Position numbers and translations under genes: made by a program
Notes under the pieces: generated by a model
Told to the model about the DNA's origin: nothing
What the model saw: only the letters and a program-made list of their open reading frames with translations
Databases searched by the model: none
Shown here: positions 12,001-21,759 of the stretch, in pieces
How the letters are laid out: the number at the start of each line of letters is the position of its first letter
How positions within the stretch are numbered: position 1 is the stretch's first letter
Assembly (NCBI RefSeq): GCF_028583425.1
Contig: NC_072796.1
Coordinates: 141,307,464 to 141,371,463 of the forward strand
DNA: 64,000 bases
Origin: Eublepharis macularius
Lineage: Eukaryota; Chordata; Lepidosauria; Squamata; Eublepharidae
Direction of reading: 5' to 3'

Positions 12001-15000
12001 ACTGGTGTAACTCTGCTTAGGATCACACTGTAACAAAATTTGTGGTAGGATACGAGCTTTCGTGAGTCACAACTCACTTCTTCAAATGCTGTGACTTACG
12101 AAAGCTCATACCCTAGCCCAAATTTTGTTAGTCTTATAGGTGCTACTGGTCTCTTGCAACACGGAGGTTAAACACGGCAACCCATCTTGATCTATCTCCT
12201 TGGGGAGCAGTATGCTGTACATGCTACCGCACTCGACACTTCCCCCATGTGCCTGCCTAGCCGGTTGCTCCCACCATCAGCCTCACAGGTACCCCAGACA
12301 CGTACGCCGGTGGCTTTAATCGCCCATCCTTCCCTAGCTGGTGAAAGTCAATGGCTGTCCGAGATTGAAGGTGACGGAGGATGAAGAGAAGACCACCATT
12401 CCTGGAAGCAAAGTGGTTTACAGGCTCTGGGATGCTGCTGGTGAGCATTGTGCGTTCATGGCTATTTATGGGGCTGTGGCTCAGTAGAATGTAGAATGCT
12501 GCTTCCACGTGCAGAAGATCCCACGTTCAATTCCCGGTATCGCCAGAGATGGCTTCCTCTGCTCGGAGAGACACCAACGGAGGAATATGGACCAGTCTAG
12601 CTATGTACAATGCAATTTCCCGTGTTTATGTGATCTCCAGTCTCCCCTTAATTTATTTTATTTACTGCATTTATAACCCTGCCTTTCTCCACAGTAGGGA
12701 CCCAACTTACATCATTCTCCATTTTTTCCAACAGCCCTGTGAGGTAGGTTAGGCGGGGAGTGGGTGTGACTGACCCACACTCACCCAGCAAGCTTCCATG
12801 GCAGAGTGGGGATTCGAACCTGGGTCTTCCAGATCCCAATCCAACACTCTAACTACTACACCACGCCAGCTCTGGCTGAGAGATGCTGAAAAGGGGTGTG
12901 TGTGGCTTTAAGGTGAAAATTTTGCCCATGCCTCGGTGTGTTGCTTGCTCCACAGTTGGGTTCCACACTAATATCATATTTGATAAACGGCTGAGAAATC
13001 AGCATCTTAAAACTACCATTTCCATTTTTTAAAAGAAAGTGTAATGTTTTCTAGAGAGATGCTTAAAAATAGCGATGGCATTTATGCCGTGCTTAAGAGC
13101 GTTCAAAGTGTCTGGCATACCTTGTCTAAATAACCTCAGTAACAACCCTGTAAGGTAGGTCAAAATTGTATCCCGTATTCAGCCTGAAAAAGATAGGGGC
13201 TTGCCTGAAGCCATGTATTTCATAGAGTCATTGGGTTGGAAGGTACCCCCTAAGGTCATCTAGTCCAACCCCCTGCACAGTGCAGGAAATGCACAAATAC
13301 CTCCCCCCCACACCCCCAGTGACCCCTGCTCCATGCCCAGAAGATGGCAAAGCACCATCAGGATCCCGAGCTATCTGGCCTGGGAAAAATTGCTTCCTGA
13401 CCCAAAAGTGGCTACCAGTATTACCCTGGGCATGTAAGAAGGGGCCACGAGAATGTAAGAATTTATTTGTGTATTTGTCTTGCCCTTTCTTTAAAGGGCT
13501 CCAGCTGGCCTCAGGGGCCCTTTCCTGCCCCTTACAAACAGCAAATGTGTGGAAGGGGTTTCTGTTCTAAGCTGAATTGTTTTTCATATGGGCCATTCCT
13601 GTATTTCCGTACCCTGGTTTGGTTACACTTTGAATTTGGTGCTGGTCACAGTTTGTTTACCTTGTGATGGAGAACTGTGTAGAAAATTTGGCAGTCATAT
13701 AGCAGTAGATTGATTATTGGGGTGAACGTAGGGAATTGTTTTCCTTTTAATTTTCTGAACTGCTTGGAACGTCTCACTTTGGGCAGTGGCAACTGCTTTT
13801 TCAGTCTTTCCCTCATTGTTAGAGGAAAAAAACGTTTGTTTAAAACACAGAGACACAAGTCTGGGGTGAATGCAGAGGGAGATCTTGCTGTCCTGGGATT
13901 TTTTCCAAGCCACACTCATGAGCCACTGACTTGATTAACTTTTCCTACAGTTGGGTAAAGTTCACTCTGCAGCCTGTTCTCCTCCTCCTCCCTGGGTGAG
14001 CATTCCAGGCTCTTACAGATTGCTGCTCCGCTACACGGCCAAACGGTACTAAACAGCACGGCTCGGCGCCCGAGACCAGTGAACTGGGATCAGGCCAAAG
14101 TGCATTTAGCCAACCAGCCAGATGATTCTGGAAGCTCCCAAACGAATCTCAAGCCGAGGGCTTTTTCCTGTGGTTTGTTTACCGCACCAAGTGTTCAGAG
14201 ACAGACTGCCACCAAACACGGAGCCTCCATTTAGCTGTGATAGCTGCTCATAGGGCTGCCCTGCAAATTGGTCCTTTCTTTTAAAAAGCCTTCTTGGGAT
14301 CTGTTGCAAGATGCATGCAGCTTCTTGTTTGTTTGTTTGTGTCTTTGTTTGTTAAACTTCTATCCCACCCTCCAAGCAAGCGGGCTCAGAGCAGGTTATA
14401 ACAGTATAACATAATTTACATTAAAAACTTCAGTAAAACCACAGAATTAACACAACCCCCAGAAAGCAACTTTACACCCCATCCCTGCCAATAATACACA
14501 AAGGGGTGAGCAAAAAGGAGGGGGAACAGCCTTTCAGTCAGCTGTAACTCATACGTGACAAACCCCTGATTTTTTTTCCTTGGGGGGAAAAGCAGCTTTT
14601 AGAAGGAAAGAGTTGAAGTAGAGAAGTTGCATGCCGGGGTGCTTCACTCTTTCCCTCCCTTGCAGCTTTTCTGTTGACCACTCCCCCCCACACTGCATTT
14701 CCCCTCCCAAGATCCCAGGTGCATATTTACCCTGGCAGATGTGCGGAAGAACTCCACCCCCACCAGTGCATTCTCTGCGCCGAATCCTCCCCCTCTCCCG
14801 AGCTGCTTGCCTTACGAGATGCAGCTGTCCCGATTTTTTTACATGCATTTGCATGCTACATTGCAGGCCGATTGAAAATTCACGGCCGTGCATTGTGGCA
14901 GCGAATTCCATAAGCTAAATCCGCATGCTGAGAAGAATGTATTTGAGGCATTCAGGCTTCCCAATTGCCTCCACAAAGACTAAGCTGGGCAGGATTTTGC

Positions 15001-18000
15001 ACTTTTGCTGAGACGGTTATTGAGGAATGAGGACTCCTCTTGCAAGTTCGGATGCTACATGTATTGCCAAATAATACGTTGCTTATTTCACATTGCCGGT
15101 GTGCCAGGTGCTGTACCATACATAGAGATGACATAACTCGTGCTCAAGACAGGAGAGAGGTGTGAATTGAGCCATGGACTCAAGTGATGAGTCACGGGCT
15201 TAGGGCAGAGAAGGGACTGGGGAAGGAGAGGGAGGGACGGCCCAAGCGAGGCTTGATTTTCCAGGAAAGCCTCGTCTGGGGAGATGGGACTGCAAGGGGT
15301 TGATGGGCAGTTGGAGATGGAGCAGCGTGTGGGGCAGCCAGGAAAGAGGTGCAGGGGGAGGGGCTTGTGCAGAGAACGGGGTGGGGGGTGAAAAGGAATG
15401 GTTACGATGCGGAGTGATTCCAGTTTTATACTTTTGTAAGAGAGACGAACTTCCCATAAAAATTGGAACGCTTAATTTTCTTACGTGTTCTCATTGATGG
15501 AAAAGAAAGCCCTGAAGGCCTGGGGCTGATGGATTGATTTTTGCCGCATTCTGTCTCCGTATGGACGGAACATTTTCCTGCCTTCTCTGATATTCACACA
15601 ATTGTTATGTACTGCAGTAGTTCTGGCTTTGGGGACTCAGATTTTCTGTTGGCACTAGTGAAGACCTGCCCAAATTATGCAGAATTGCTGCTTCTCATGC
15701 CTGTGTGGAGAGCTGCCAGTTCACAGCTGGACGTGTCTGACCGCCTTCTGCTTTCTTTGAGTTGTGCCCACGATCGCTTTCCTACAAACAGGATTTCCGT
15801 ACATGGACCTCATGGCGCTGGAAGAAGAACCTCCCCCGAGGGCCGGGAAGGAAGTTGAATTCTGGCTGCTAGGAAGAAACAAAGAAGCTGGAAAGGCAGT
15901 TCCCGCCAGTGTGGAAATCCTACACCGTCTATACCTCAAAGATGGGCAGGTGAGGGGGAAAAATCCTTTTTGTACACTGTGTCCCCCTTCCCTCAGCCCT
16001 GACAGCCTTTTGCCTACTTTGCATCTTGGTACTTACTTTTAGCTTTCATCAATGAAACGTGTCACGTCCTGTCCATGATTAGAAGTTTATTGCTATAGGG
16101 AGCACATATAGGCCAGTTGGTTTGCACTTCAGTCAGCAGTTGAGGTGTGTGTGTTTCCTCACAAAACATCATCCTTGTACCTAGAAACCTAGCATGTCAG
16201 GGAGGCCACGTTCTTTCTCCCTGATGTGTTAGGTTTCTGTATGCAGGGAATGGTTTTGTGTGAAGGCACGTTCAGTTATAAGAACCTCTTTTTGCTGTCT
16301 GAAGTGGTGCCGTCACAGGTTTTATCCCTATTTGCTTTTTGTGAGAAAGAGGCTTGATGATCGCACTCTTTTGTTGTGAGGGGTGGGGGGAGATAAGTAG
16401 TTACCAGCTGGGCCCACATTCGAGGAAGGCGCACATCTGCTGCCATGTAATAGAAGAAAGACGTTGCCAGTAGCGAGTGGAGAGAAGAGGCAGAAAGTGG
16501 ACAGAGCGTTTGAGAAAGGCTTGATCGGCTGTTTATGGCCAGTAGGCCACATGCAGCTACCTTGTACTGAATCGGACCGTTGAACCACCAGAGCCGGTAT
16601 TGCCTACTCAGATTGGGAGTGGCTCTCCGGAGTCTCGGGCTACAATCTTCCATACCACCTACTACCTGGTCTTTTTAACTGGAAATGCCTGAAAGGTAAA
16701 GGAGCAAGGATATCTCTCCCTGAGTAGGATACATCGCCTCCAGATGAGGTGGATGGTCACAGCTAGCTTTAAAAGAGAGCTGGTGTAGTATAATGGTTAA
16801 GTGGTTGGGTTGTGAATCAGCATTCTGCTGGTTCAAATCCCACTACTGAGAACCAGTTTGGTGTAGTGGTTATGAGCGCAGGACTTTAATCTGGAGAGCT
16901 GGGTTTGATTCCCCACTCCTCCAGTTGAAGCCACCTGGGTGCCCTTGGGTCAGTCACAGCTCTCTCAGAGCTCTCTCAACCCCAACCACATCACAGGGTG
17001 TTTTGTTGTTGGGATAATAACAACCTACTTTGTAAACTGCTCTGAGTGGGCATTAAGTTGTCCTGAAAGGCGGTATATAAATAAGTTGTTATTACTATTA
17101 TTATTGCCATGAGCTCAGCAGGTGGCCTTGGGTAAGAAACTCCTCTCAGCCCCAGCTCCCCAGCAGTATTATGGGGATAATAATAACACTAACTTTGTTC
17201 ACTGCTCTGATTGGGGCCCTAATCTGTCTAGAAGAGCAGTATATAAGCACAGTTGTTATTATAAGGGAGCTGCTGTAGCACAGTGGTTAAGTGGCTGGGT
17301 TGTGAATCAGCACTCTGCTGGTTTGAATCCCACAACTGCCATGAGCTCAGCAGGGTAGCCTTGGGTCAGCCTCTCCTCTCAGCCCAGCTCCCCAGCTATA
17401 TTCTGGGGATGATGATGATAAACACACTACCTGTGTTCACTGCTCTGAGTGGAGCACCAGTCTGTCTAGAAGAGCAGTATATAAGCACACAGTTATTAAA
17501 AGGGGGATTAGACACATTTCTTAGGACAGCCATTAGCAAGCCTGTTAGCCGCGAGGCATCCAGAGACAGTGTGTATCATTGGATACCAGATGCTGGGAAG
17601 GGACCAAGAGTGGGGAAAAGGCTGCTGTTTACATGACCTCGTAGAGTTCCCAGGAGCATAGAGCTGAATGCAGGATGTTGACCTTGATGGGTCGCTGGCC
17701 TGTTCCAGCTCAAGATACTTTGGTTTCTGCTCTAATTCTCCGGATAATTTTTCGGGTCCCTGCAATGGTAAATATGTTTCTTCTCCTTCCCCGACGAAGA
17801 TCTGCCAGGCACTGCCTAGCCTCACAGAGATCAAGAAGCATGCCCAGACCTCCTTGAGCAAGCTCAGCCCTGCCCACAAGAGGCTGCAAGACCCAGAGGC
17901 CTATCAGGTGGGTGCTCAGACCTTACGATATTCGTGCGGACTCTCGTCACGGGGAAGGCTTATGCCCCGCCTGTCCCCTGGTTTAGACTCGGCTGCAAGC

Positions 18001-18796
18001 AAGGGCTTTGTCTTCTTTTGATCTTCTATTGCAAACTCCACCCTGTTGCTCCCTGCCTTAGGAAGGAGATGTGCAGGGAAGGGAAAACGGGAACGAATCC
18101 CCTCCCCTGCCATTGTCTCCTTTCCCCAGCAGGTGAAAACAGTTCAGTGTGCTGGCTTTTTCAAGCGAGAAAATGTCAGGGGAGGAAGGGTGTGGCTGAA
18201 TCTTTGCTCACGAGTTGGGCGGGGGGGGCGTTTAAAGCCACCTGGGGAGCAAGGAGGGAAAGGCCTTAGCTGCTCCAGCTCCTTGGTGGGGGGCAGGGGA
18301 AAGCGTTCCTCCAGGGGCCGAGTCCTTCTACCTCCTCAGCCCCACGCCCAGTCAGCAGCTCCGCTTTTAGCGCTGCGTTGTAATTTAAAGCCTGCTGGGG
18401 GTGGGGTTGTTTCTGTAACTGTTTTGCGTCCTCTCGTGCAGGAGAAAAGCAGGATAAAAATATTTAGATAAATCGAATGATCAGAATGAGGACGGAGGCT
18501 GCTTCCCCTGACCCTCGAGCAGCGGCCGCTGGTTCGCCTCGCCTCATTTCCTGAGCCCGTCTGCTGTTTGCTCCAGTCCCTGAGGGCTCCTCTATTAAAA
18601 GACTAAGTGCTCAGCTTGGGTGGCCAACGGCTCTCTGCTTTCATGTCCGTTCTGTGTGTGTGTGAAGTTTCTCTTGCAAATCTGCTGCCCTGGACCACTT
18701 GCTCTTATCCCACCTGTTGCCTTTCTTCAATCCCAGGTCGCCATGACCCAGAAGCTCCACGCGCTCCTGACTGACCTCCAGCGAGATAGCCCGTGA
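3182..18796 (+). CDS. NAPRT: NAPRT, nicotinate phosphoribosyltransferase, 3' nine coding exons (gene span)
   Basis: The enzyme makes nicotinate mononucleotide from nicotinic acid and PRPP with ATP, the first step of the Preiss-Handler route to NAD, in the cytosol. Nine exons in a compatible phase series (3182-3297, 5957-6150, 7844-7984, 9827-9911, 10597-10677, 12338-12440, 15792-15949, 17800-17907, 18737-18796) give about 348 residues. These align in order with the C-terminal two thirds of vertebrate NAPRT (human protein about 538 aa). Landmarks are [18 protein letters not shown], the segment [17 protein letters not shown] of the phosphoribosyltransferase core, [17 protein letters not shown], and the tail [11 protein letters not shown] then TGA. 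All introns have GT-AG ends. I found no upstream exon in 1-3181, so roughly the first 190 residues lie outside the window. Introns are full of SINE, CR1, hAT and Penelope-like insertions but none hits an exon. Identity is from recalled family sequence; I am very sure. Confidence 0.95.
3630..3830 (+). mobile_element. tRNA-derived SINE, body and tail
   Basis: CTGGGTGACCTCGGGCCAGT, ACCTACCTCACAGGACTGTT and a tail ending GGTAAATAAATAAAAATT. In a NAPRT intron. Confidence 0.72.
4364..4985. mobile_element. hAT-type MITE (same family) interrupted by a LINE end
   Basis: Begins TAAGGTTGCCAGCC and ends GGCAAGCCTA. A 390-bp LINE insertion splits it (4463-4852). Flanking 8-mers no longer match. Confidence 0.75.
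4463..4852 (-). mobile_element. 5'-truncated L1-like LINE 3' end
   Basis: Flanked by a 14-bp duplication AAAACAGCTACTTT (4449-4462) and AAAACAGCTGCTTT (4853-4866). It starts with a TA/T-rich run, the complement of a decayed poly(A) tail, so it inserted in minus orientation. It is inside a hAT MITE. Confidence 0.75.
5725..5867 (+). mobile_element. Single-arm hammerhead-bearing element (Penelope-like type 1)
   Basis: 143 bp flanked by the 12-bp duplication AATCTGGAGATA (5713-5724 and 5868-5879). The hammerhead-like core is at 5776-5818: CCT-CTGAAGA-t-GCCAGC loop GCTGGC-GAAAC-GTC-AGG. Same family as 55142-55421 but with only one arm. Lies in a NAPRT intron just before exon b. Confidence 0.85.
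5957..6150 (+). CDS. NAPRT: NAPRT exon b
   Basis: Acceptor CCACAG, donor GTAAGG, 194 nt, leaving phase 2. It encodes [20 protein letters not shown] through [20 protein letters not shown] and VDTYCVM, matching the GERAAFVAYALAFP-FQGLLDTY region of mammalian NAPRT. The variable linker before it is shorter than in mammals. A 143-bp hammerhead-bearing element ends only 78 bp upstream of this exon. Confidence 0.94.
6530..6725 (-). repeat. Simple repeats and LINE/SINE tail, recurrent family
   Basis: TTTG and GATTT runs (6532-6587) lead into CTATTCCACTCTGCCCGCAA and GCGGGCTCAAAGCGG. Related copies lie at 1555-1731 and 14325-14520. Confidence 0.6.
7318..7729. mobile_element. Hammerhead-bearing element with a 62-bp tandem array (Penelope-like type 2)
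   Basis: Four minus-strand units recur every 62 bp (GCATAAGCTTTC at 7404, 7466, 7528 and 7590), followed by one inverted unit at about 7640-7710. Each unit contains CTGA-GA, a 5-6 bp helix II, GAAA and a GC-UUAU-GC hairpin. Imperfect 12-bp duplications flank the whole (TACATGCCAAAG at 7306-7317, TACATCCCAAAG at 7730-7741). Confidence 0.85.
7844..7984 (+). CDS. NAPRT: NAPRT exon c (catalytic core)
   Basis: Acceptor TTTTTGTAG, donor GTGAGT, 141 nt. It encodes (R)[19 protein letters not shown] then [20 protein letters not shown] and VFRTCSAH, with the junction codon completed by the next exon. The GVRLDSGDL motif is a hallmark of the nicotinate phosphoribosyltransferase family. The exon lies about 100 bp after a 412-bp array of Penelope-like hammerhead repeats. 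Confidence 0.95.
8095..8735 (+). mobile_element. CR1 LINE, 3' end of ORF2 and 3' UTR
   Basis: Broken frames give [13 protein letters not shown]- and LEYCVQFW-like pieces, [20 protein letters not shown], and [20 protein letters not shown] to LDKSLLRMP. The 3' end is TTGGACTAGATGG..., CCTTCCAGCTC and the terminal ATTCTATGAT. In a NAPRT intron. Confidence 0.88.
9037..9136. repeat. TTTC/TC microsatellite
   Basis: Polypyrimidine run of CTCTCT, TTTCTTTC and TTTCTC blocks. The open frames across it are low-complexity artefacts. The rest of 8736-9826 shows nothing recognisable. Confidence 0.9.
9827..9911 (+). CDS. NAPRT: NAPRT exon d
   Basis: Acceptor TGTCCAG, donor GTGAAG, 85 nt. It encodes [20 protein letters not shown] then NLEELAQE, corresponding to human FQVPWLESVLIVVSNNIDEE. 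The donor reads GAG|GTGAAG. Confidence 0.92.
10275..10456. repeat. Perfect hairpin split by an 85-bp LINE scrap
   Basis: Without 10339-10437 the DNA is a 37-bp-arm palindrome (GGTGGAGAAATTTATTCAAG ... CTTGAATAAATTTCTTCACC) with a 7-base loop. The interruption is an 85-bp insert starting TTTTTTAAAAATAGTTTTTA, flanked by a perfect 14-bp duplication GATCTACAAAACTT (10325-10338 and 10424-10437). Confidence 0.8.
10597..10677 (+). CDS. NAPRT: NAPRT exon e
   Basis: Acceptor TTCTCACCAG, donor GTACGT, 27 whole codons. It encodes [20 protein letters not shown] then SLGCVYK, matching the human segment VIGIGTSVVTCPQQPSLGGVYK that forms part of the nucleotide-binding loop. Confidence 0.95.
10915..11123. 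mobile_element. Palindromic hammerhead-bearing element (Penelope-like type 2)
   Basis: 209 bp with perfect 12-bp duplications TTTAAAAATGGT (10903-10914 and 11124-11135). Plus-strand core at 11000-11037: CTGATGA-a-GAGAGC loop GTTCTC-GAAA-GC-TTAT-GC-T-A. The opposite arm covers about 10918-10990. The tail reads CTACAGACTAACATGGGTAA, the usual end of this repeat family. In a NAPRT intron. Confidence 0.87.
11229..11428 (-). mobile_element. tRNA-derived SINE (Sauria type), minus
   Basis: Starts with AATAATAATAATATTTGAT, then CCGCCATTCAGGACAACTTA, and ends with the complemented B and A boxes (GGGGAATCAGACC, CTTAGCCACTACACCAAAC). Confidence 0.82.
11905..12180. mobile_element. Palindromic Penelope-like type 2 copy
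   Basis: Has the AGAGCAAGAGTCCAGTCACA head, GAGCTTTCGTGAGTCACAAC and its inverted partner, then AGTCTTATAGGTGCTACTGG and a CGGCAACCCATCTTG end. The flanks share CCCATCTTG. Contains the 81-bp MITE. Confidence 0.7.
11950..12030. mobile_element. 81-bp palindromic MITE nested in a Penelope-like repeat
   Basis: CAGTGCGATCCTAAGCAGAG to CTCTGCTTAGGATCACACTG with TAA on both sides. It interrupts the family motif ACTAAC|AAAATTTG of a Penelope-like copy spanning about 11905-12180. Confidence 0.75.
12338..12440 (+). CDS. NAPRT: NAPRT exon f
   Basis: Acceptor TTCCCTAG, donor GTGAGC, 103 nt, leaving phase 1. It encodes [20 protein letters not shown] then [14 protein letters not shown]. Mammalian NAPRT has LVAVGGQPRMKLTEDPEKQT here. 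A tRNA-derived SINE begins about 35 bp downstream. Confidence 0.94.
12475..12625 (+). mobile_element. tRNA-derived SINE, second type
   Basis: A-box-like TGTGGCTCAGTAGAATGTAG and B-box ACGTTCAATTCCCGG. Relatives on the minus strand lie at about 16530-16690 and 22355-22440 (GGGGATTGAACTTGGGGTCT). Confidence 0.72.
12645..12875 (-). mobile_element. tRNA-derived SINE, minus
   Basis: Contains TTTATAACCCTGCCTTTCTC at its tail and the complemented B box GGGGATTCGAACC followed by ACTCTAACTACTACACCACG. Confidence 0.8.
13210..13455 (-). mobile_element. CR1 LINE 3' UTR fragment
   Basis: Starts ATAGAGTCATTGGGTTGGAA and has GGTCATCTAGTCCAACCCCC, the complement of the CR1 3' end. Confidence 0.82.
13456..15791. 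other. NAPRT intron, mostly unique sequence
   Basis: Except for the repeat family copy at 14325-14520, I see no coding or mobile feature. The open frames on both strands at 14549-14918 overlap each other and have no recognisable content. Confidence 0.5.
15792..15949 (+). CDS. NAPRT: NAPRT exon g
   Basis: Acceptor CTACAAACAG, donor GTGAGG, 158 nt, entered with one base carried over. It encodes [20 protein letters not shown] through [20 protein letters not shown] and [11 protein letters not shown], like the human PLMDMLQLAEEPVPQAGQE region. Confidence 0.93.
16775..17262 (+). mobile_element. SINE split by a younger SINE
   Basis: The outer SINE begins GAGCTGGTGTAGTATAATGG, reads GTTCAAATCCCACTACTG, and resumes at 17106 with CCATGAGCTCAGCAGGTGGC. 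The inner SINE (about 16850-17105) runs GAACCAGTTTGGTGTAGTGG to an ATTATTATT tail. Confidence 0.82.
17268..17500 (+). mobile_element. tRNA-derived SINE
   Basis: Same subfamily as the outer SINE at 16775 but uninterrupted: GAGCTGCTGTAGCACAGTGG, GGTTTGAATCCCACAACTGC, AGAAGAGCAGTATATAAGCA. A LINE tail scrap (17505-17640) follows. Confidence 0.82.
17800..17907 (+). CDS. NAPRT: NAPRT exon h
   Basis: 36 whole codons encoding [20 protein letters not shown] then [16 protein letters not shown], which matches human LCEPLPSLAESRALAQLSLS. The donor is GTGGGT. The acceptor (CCCCGACGAAG) is weaker than the others but keeps the frame, so the start is probable, not certain. Confidence 0.9.
18737..18796 (+). 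CDS. NAPRT: NAPRT last coding exon
   Basis: Acceptor CAATCCCAG. It encodes [19 protein letters not shown] and then TGA. The human counterpart ends VVLSERLQALVNSLCAGQSP, so the C-terminus is the normal length. No AATAAA is seen within the next few hundred bases, and the polyadenylation site was not located. Confidence 0.92.
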   Translation, partial: VAMTQKLHALLTDLQRDSP

Positions 18797-19852
18797 ACCT
18801 CCCGGCCCTCTTTTGCACTACTCCGGCCAGCAAGCAGCAGCTCGGGGACCAAACGCTGAACGAAGCCGCGGCTTGCGCGGATTGCCGATCCTTTTTGTGC
18901 CTTCTCCTCCTTTTCTTTGAAGAACTGAATGCCTCTTTGTGAAAATGCGAGGTATATATCATAGTGCCTCATGGGGCTCGGTGCAGATGTAATAAGCCGG
19001 TAGCGTTGGCCACGACCTGGCCGCCTGCGAAGAAGAAGGGTCTACGTCAGTTTCCCAGATGCTTTGCCCTGTAGACTCTAGCGGGACAATACTCACTCAT
19101 CGGCTAAGGAACCACGTGCGGTTCTTTGACATACCTTTGGCTCTCCTGAGAGCCAGTTCTCAGCGTGGCACCTGCTCCATGTTCCAGGAAAATGGGCAAT
19201 ACCATTGCCCAGTAGGGCACGTGGCTGGCAAGTGATTCCCAGCTGGCCCAAGAGAACGGAGGCTAAAACCACCACTACCCTGGGAAAAGAACAAGCTTGT
19301 CACAGTGAGGTATTGGTGATTTTACTCCCTTTTTTTCGACAGCCAACTTGCTCTTTTTGGCTCTCTTTCTTTTGCCTGACCTACTTACACTTCCCAGTGG
19401 TGAGAAGTCCCCTGGGGGGTTGACCTATTGCCTGTCGATAGCTATCAGCGGAAGGTGGCAAGCTCCCTGGAAATCACCGACCACAGGCAGGCAAGCAGGG
19501 AAAGCGTGCACTGGGAACGCTCTTGGTGAAGTGCGTCAACGTAACTTCCTGAAGTGATGTCATTGTGCCAGCTGTGCCAATGCTCCTACACTTTGCTGGG
19601 GCCAAACAGGCTAGAATTAGCTGCATGCAAAGTGTGGGAGCATGCTCGTGGCCGGCGTGATGATGTCACTTCCCGGAAGTGACATCACATAAGCGCCAGG
19701 AATGCATGTACAAACAGACATGCAAAAGGCACCAGGTAAGTGCCAGGTGTCCCCCCCAGGCCCGTTGGGAGGGTATAGGGACTTGGCAGCCCTAGACCTA
19801 CTGTGGCTCAGCCTGAGGAGAGATTAAGAAGGCTGAGGGGGAAGCCCTTCAG
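18797..19852 (+). other. NAPRT 3' flank
   Basis: Probably 3' UTR then intergenic. No AATAAA near the stop. A palindromic GTGATGTCACTTCCGG/CCGGAAGTGACATCAC hairpin lies near 19660-19690, and an earlier CTTCCTGAAGTGATGTCATT around 19545. Otherwise no feature seen. Confidence 0.5.
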
Positions 19853-20275
19853 ATCAGGAGTCCCCAACCTTTTTGAGCCTGCAGGCATCTTTGGAATTTT
19901 GACATAGGGAGGTGACTTGACCATAAAATGGCTGCCACTGGAGGCGGAGCCAACCACCAAATATCGGAGTGAGGTCATCCATAACTCTTAATAGTAACTC
20001 TTCAACACTTCGGACAGAAGCTCTGCTTAACAAGATACCCTTTAAAATTGACACAAGTATTTCCTTGCATATACACAGCTTACCTTCAGTCCCGCAGTGA
20101 AGATCCCCGTGCCGTGGTGGCAGCTGCTGCCAAAACAATTGTTTAAAAATATGCGCATCCAATCGGATCTCCAATGGCCAGTCAGAAGCTCTGCTGGGCA
20201 AAAACCCCGCCTAGCCATGCCCACTTTCTCCAAACCATTGGTAGGGGCCAGGAAAGGTGTTGGCAGGTGACATGC
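19853..20275 (+). mobile_element. hAT-like fragment, CAGGAGTCCCCAACC family
   Basis: Begins CAGGAGTCCCCAACCTTTTT and contains AAAATGGCTGCCACTGGAGG and AACCCCGCCTAGCCATGCCC. No matching right end was found. A relative is inside both inverted arms (about 31106 and 56200). Confidence 0.6.
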
Positions 20276-20430
20276 TACAATCTGGTAATTTAAAATGCTA
20301 TATATTTAAGAGGAATAGTTATATGATTGCACACCTGTGTTTGGGGTGCCACATAAGGTGTATGGCAGTTATGGGGCTCTTTGGGTTGATGGAAATTGCA
20401 GCGGTGGCGCTCTCTGAACTGCAGACTGAG

Positions 20431-20568
20431 GCTGATTCCGCACACGTTGGATAATGCACTTTAGCTATCATTTGGAAGTGGATTTTTTGTTTCACACTCG
20501 AAAAATTCAGTTCCAAATGATCTCTAAAGAGGATTGGAAGTGCATTATCCAATGTGTGCGGAATCAGC
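20431..20568. mobile_element. Foldback MITE, 138 bp
   Basis: GCTGATTCCGCACACGTTGG with inverted partner CCAATGTGTGCGGAATCAGC; the inner halves also pair (GCACTT / AAGTGC, CATTTGGAA / TTCCAAATG). No clear target duplication. Likely hAT-derived. Confidence 0.75.
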
Positions 20569-21759
20569 TTGAGTTCCGCTGCTCTTTAAGTTCATTCTGT
20601 TCTCAGTGAGTGTCACTTGCACAGACAGAATTTCCTGAAATGTCTGGTGGCCTAAAGTGCTCCCCTGGGGTAGATATGCTGTGTCTTCTGAACCTGGCAG
20701 TCAGTGGGAAAAATTGCCTCCTTCCCACCTGCATTCTGCTTTTGCAACAAGATGTGGCTGTGAGAATTCAGCTATAAACAGCAGTAATGGAATGTGAACC
20801 ATCAGGAGGCGTTTTGAGTGCTGGTGTTGTTTGCTGTACTATGCTTGTGTCTGAACAGGCCAGAGGCAATTAAAACACCTGTAACTTTACTTAATCCTCT
20901 TATCAGCTACTTGTGATGTTAGGACAAAGAAAATCAAGATGTTGCAGAGACCAACATTTTTAAAGTAATTTGGTGTACTTTATAATATTCTGGAAGCCAA
21001 AAATTCGTATTTTTAGCAGGCTACTGCGTATCTGTGTATATTTTGTAGTATGACTTAAGCGGAATTGTAGTCCGCTAGGCTAGGGCGACTTCTTCTTACA
21101 CAGGAGGACTGGAAACCGGTAAACAGAATAAATGGGAGATGCCTCCACCTTCGTAAAAAAGTGGGAAGAGAAGGCATAATTGAGCCTCCGAACAAAGCAG
21201 CTAATCGTTCATGGAGGATAGGCACATCTGTGGCTGTTTAACCATAATAAAGAAATGGAACCTCCACGTTAAGAGGCAGTGTACCTGTGGATCATAGATA
21301 AGGGTCGGGGACAAATTAGATTATTGTAATTTTTTAAAAATGCTCTACTTGTGAGTTGGGGACAGAGCACTGGATTGGATAACCCCTGGTCTGATCGGAC
21401 AAGAAAGCTGTTAGGTCATAAAATTTAATGGTGCTGCCATCTGCTGAGTTACTTCAGAATAAGCCCATTGATTTCACTGGAGTTACTTGGCATAAGATTG
21501 CACGGTTGTATACATGTGTATCTTCTGTACACTATTGAAAACATGCGTGCACACACACAGGTGTTGCCTTACACTGTTTAAAGCAAATAAAGTGCTGGGA
21601 TCCGGAAAAACAGTTGGAGTGTCTGCCAGGGATCTTGGAAACGTGGATTCAAATCCCCACCCAGCCATGAAGTTTACTGGGTGATCCTGGACGGGGTACT
21701 CTCAGTTGAACGGAGCTCAAAGGCTCCCTGGGAGGTTATAATGGAAGTGGGTGGAAACA

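Noticed and set aside
14549-14918. Overlapping 120- and 95-codon frames on opposite strands
   Set aside because: Within a NAPRT intron, no domain, no splice context.
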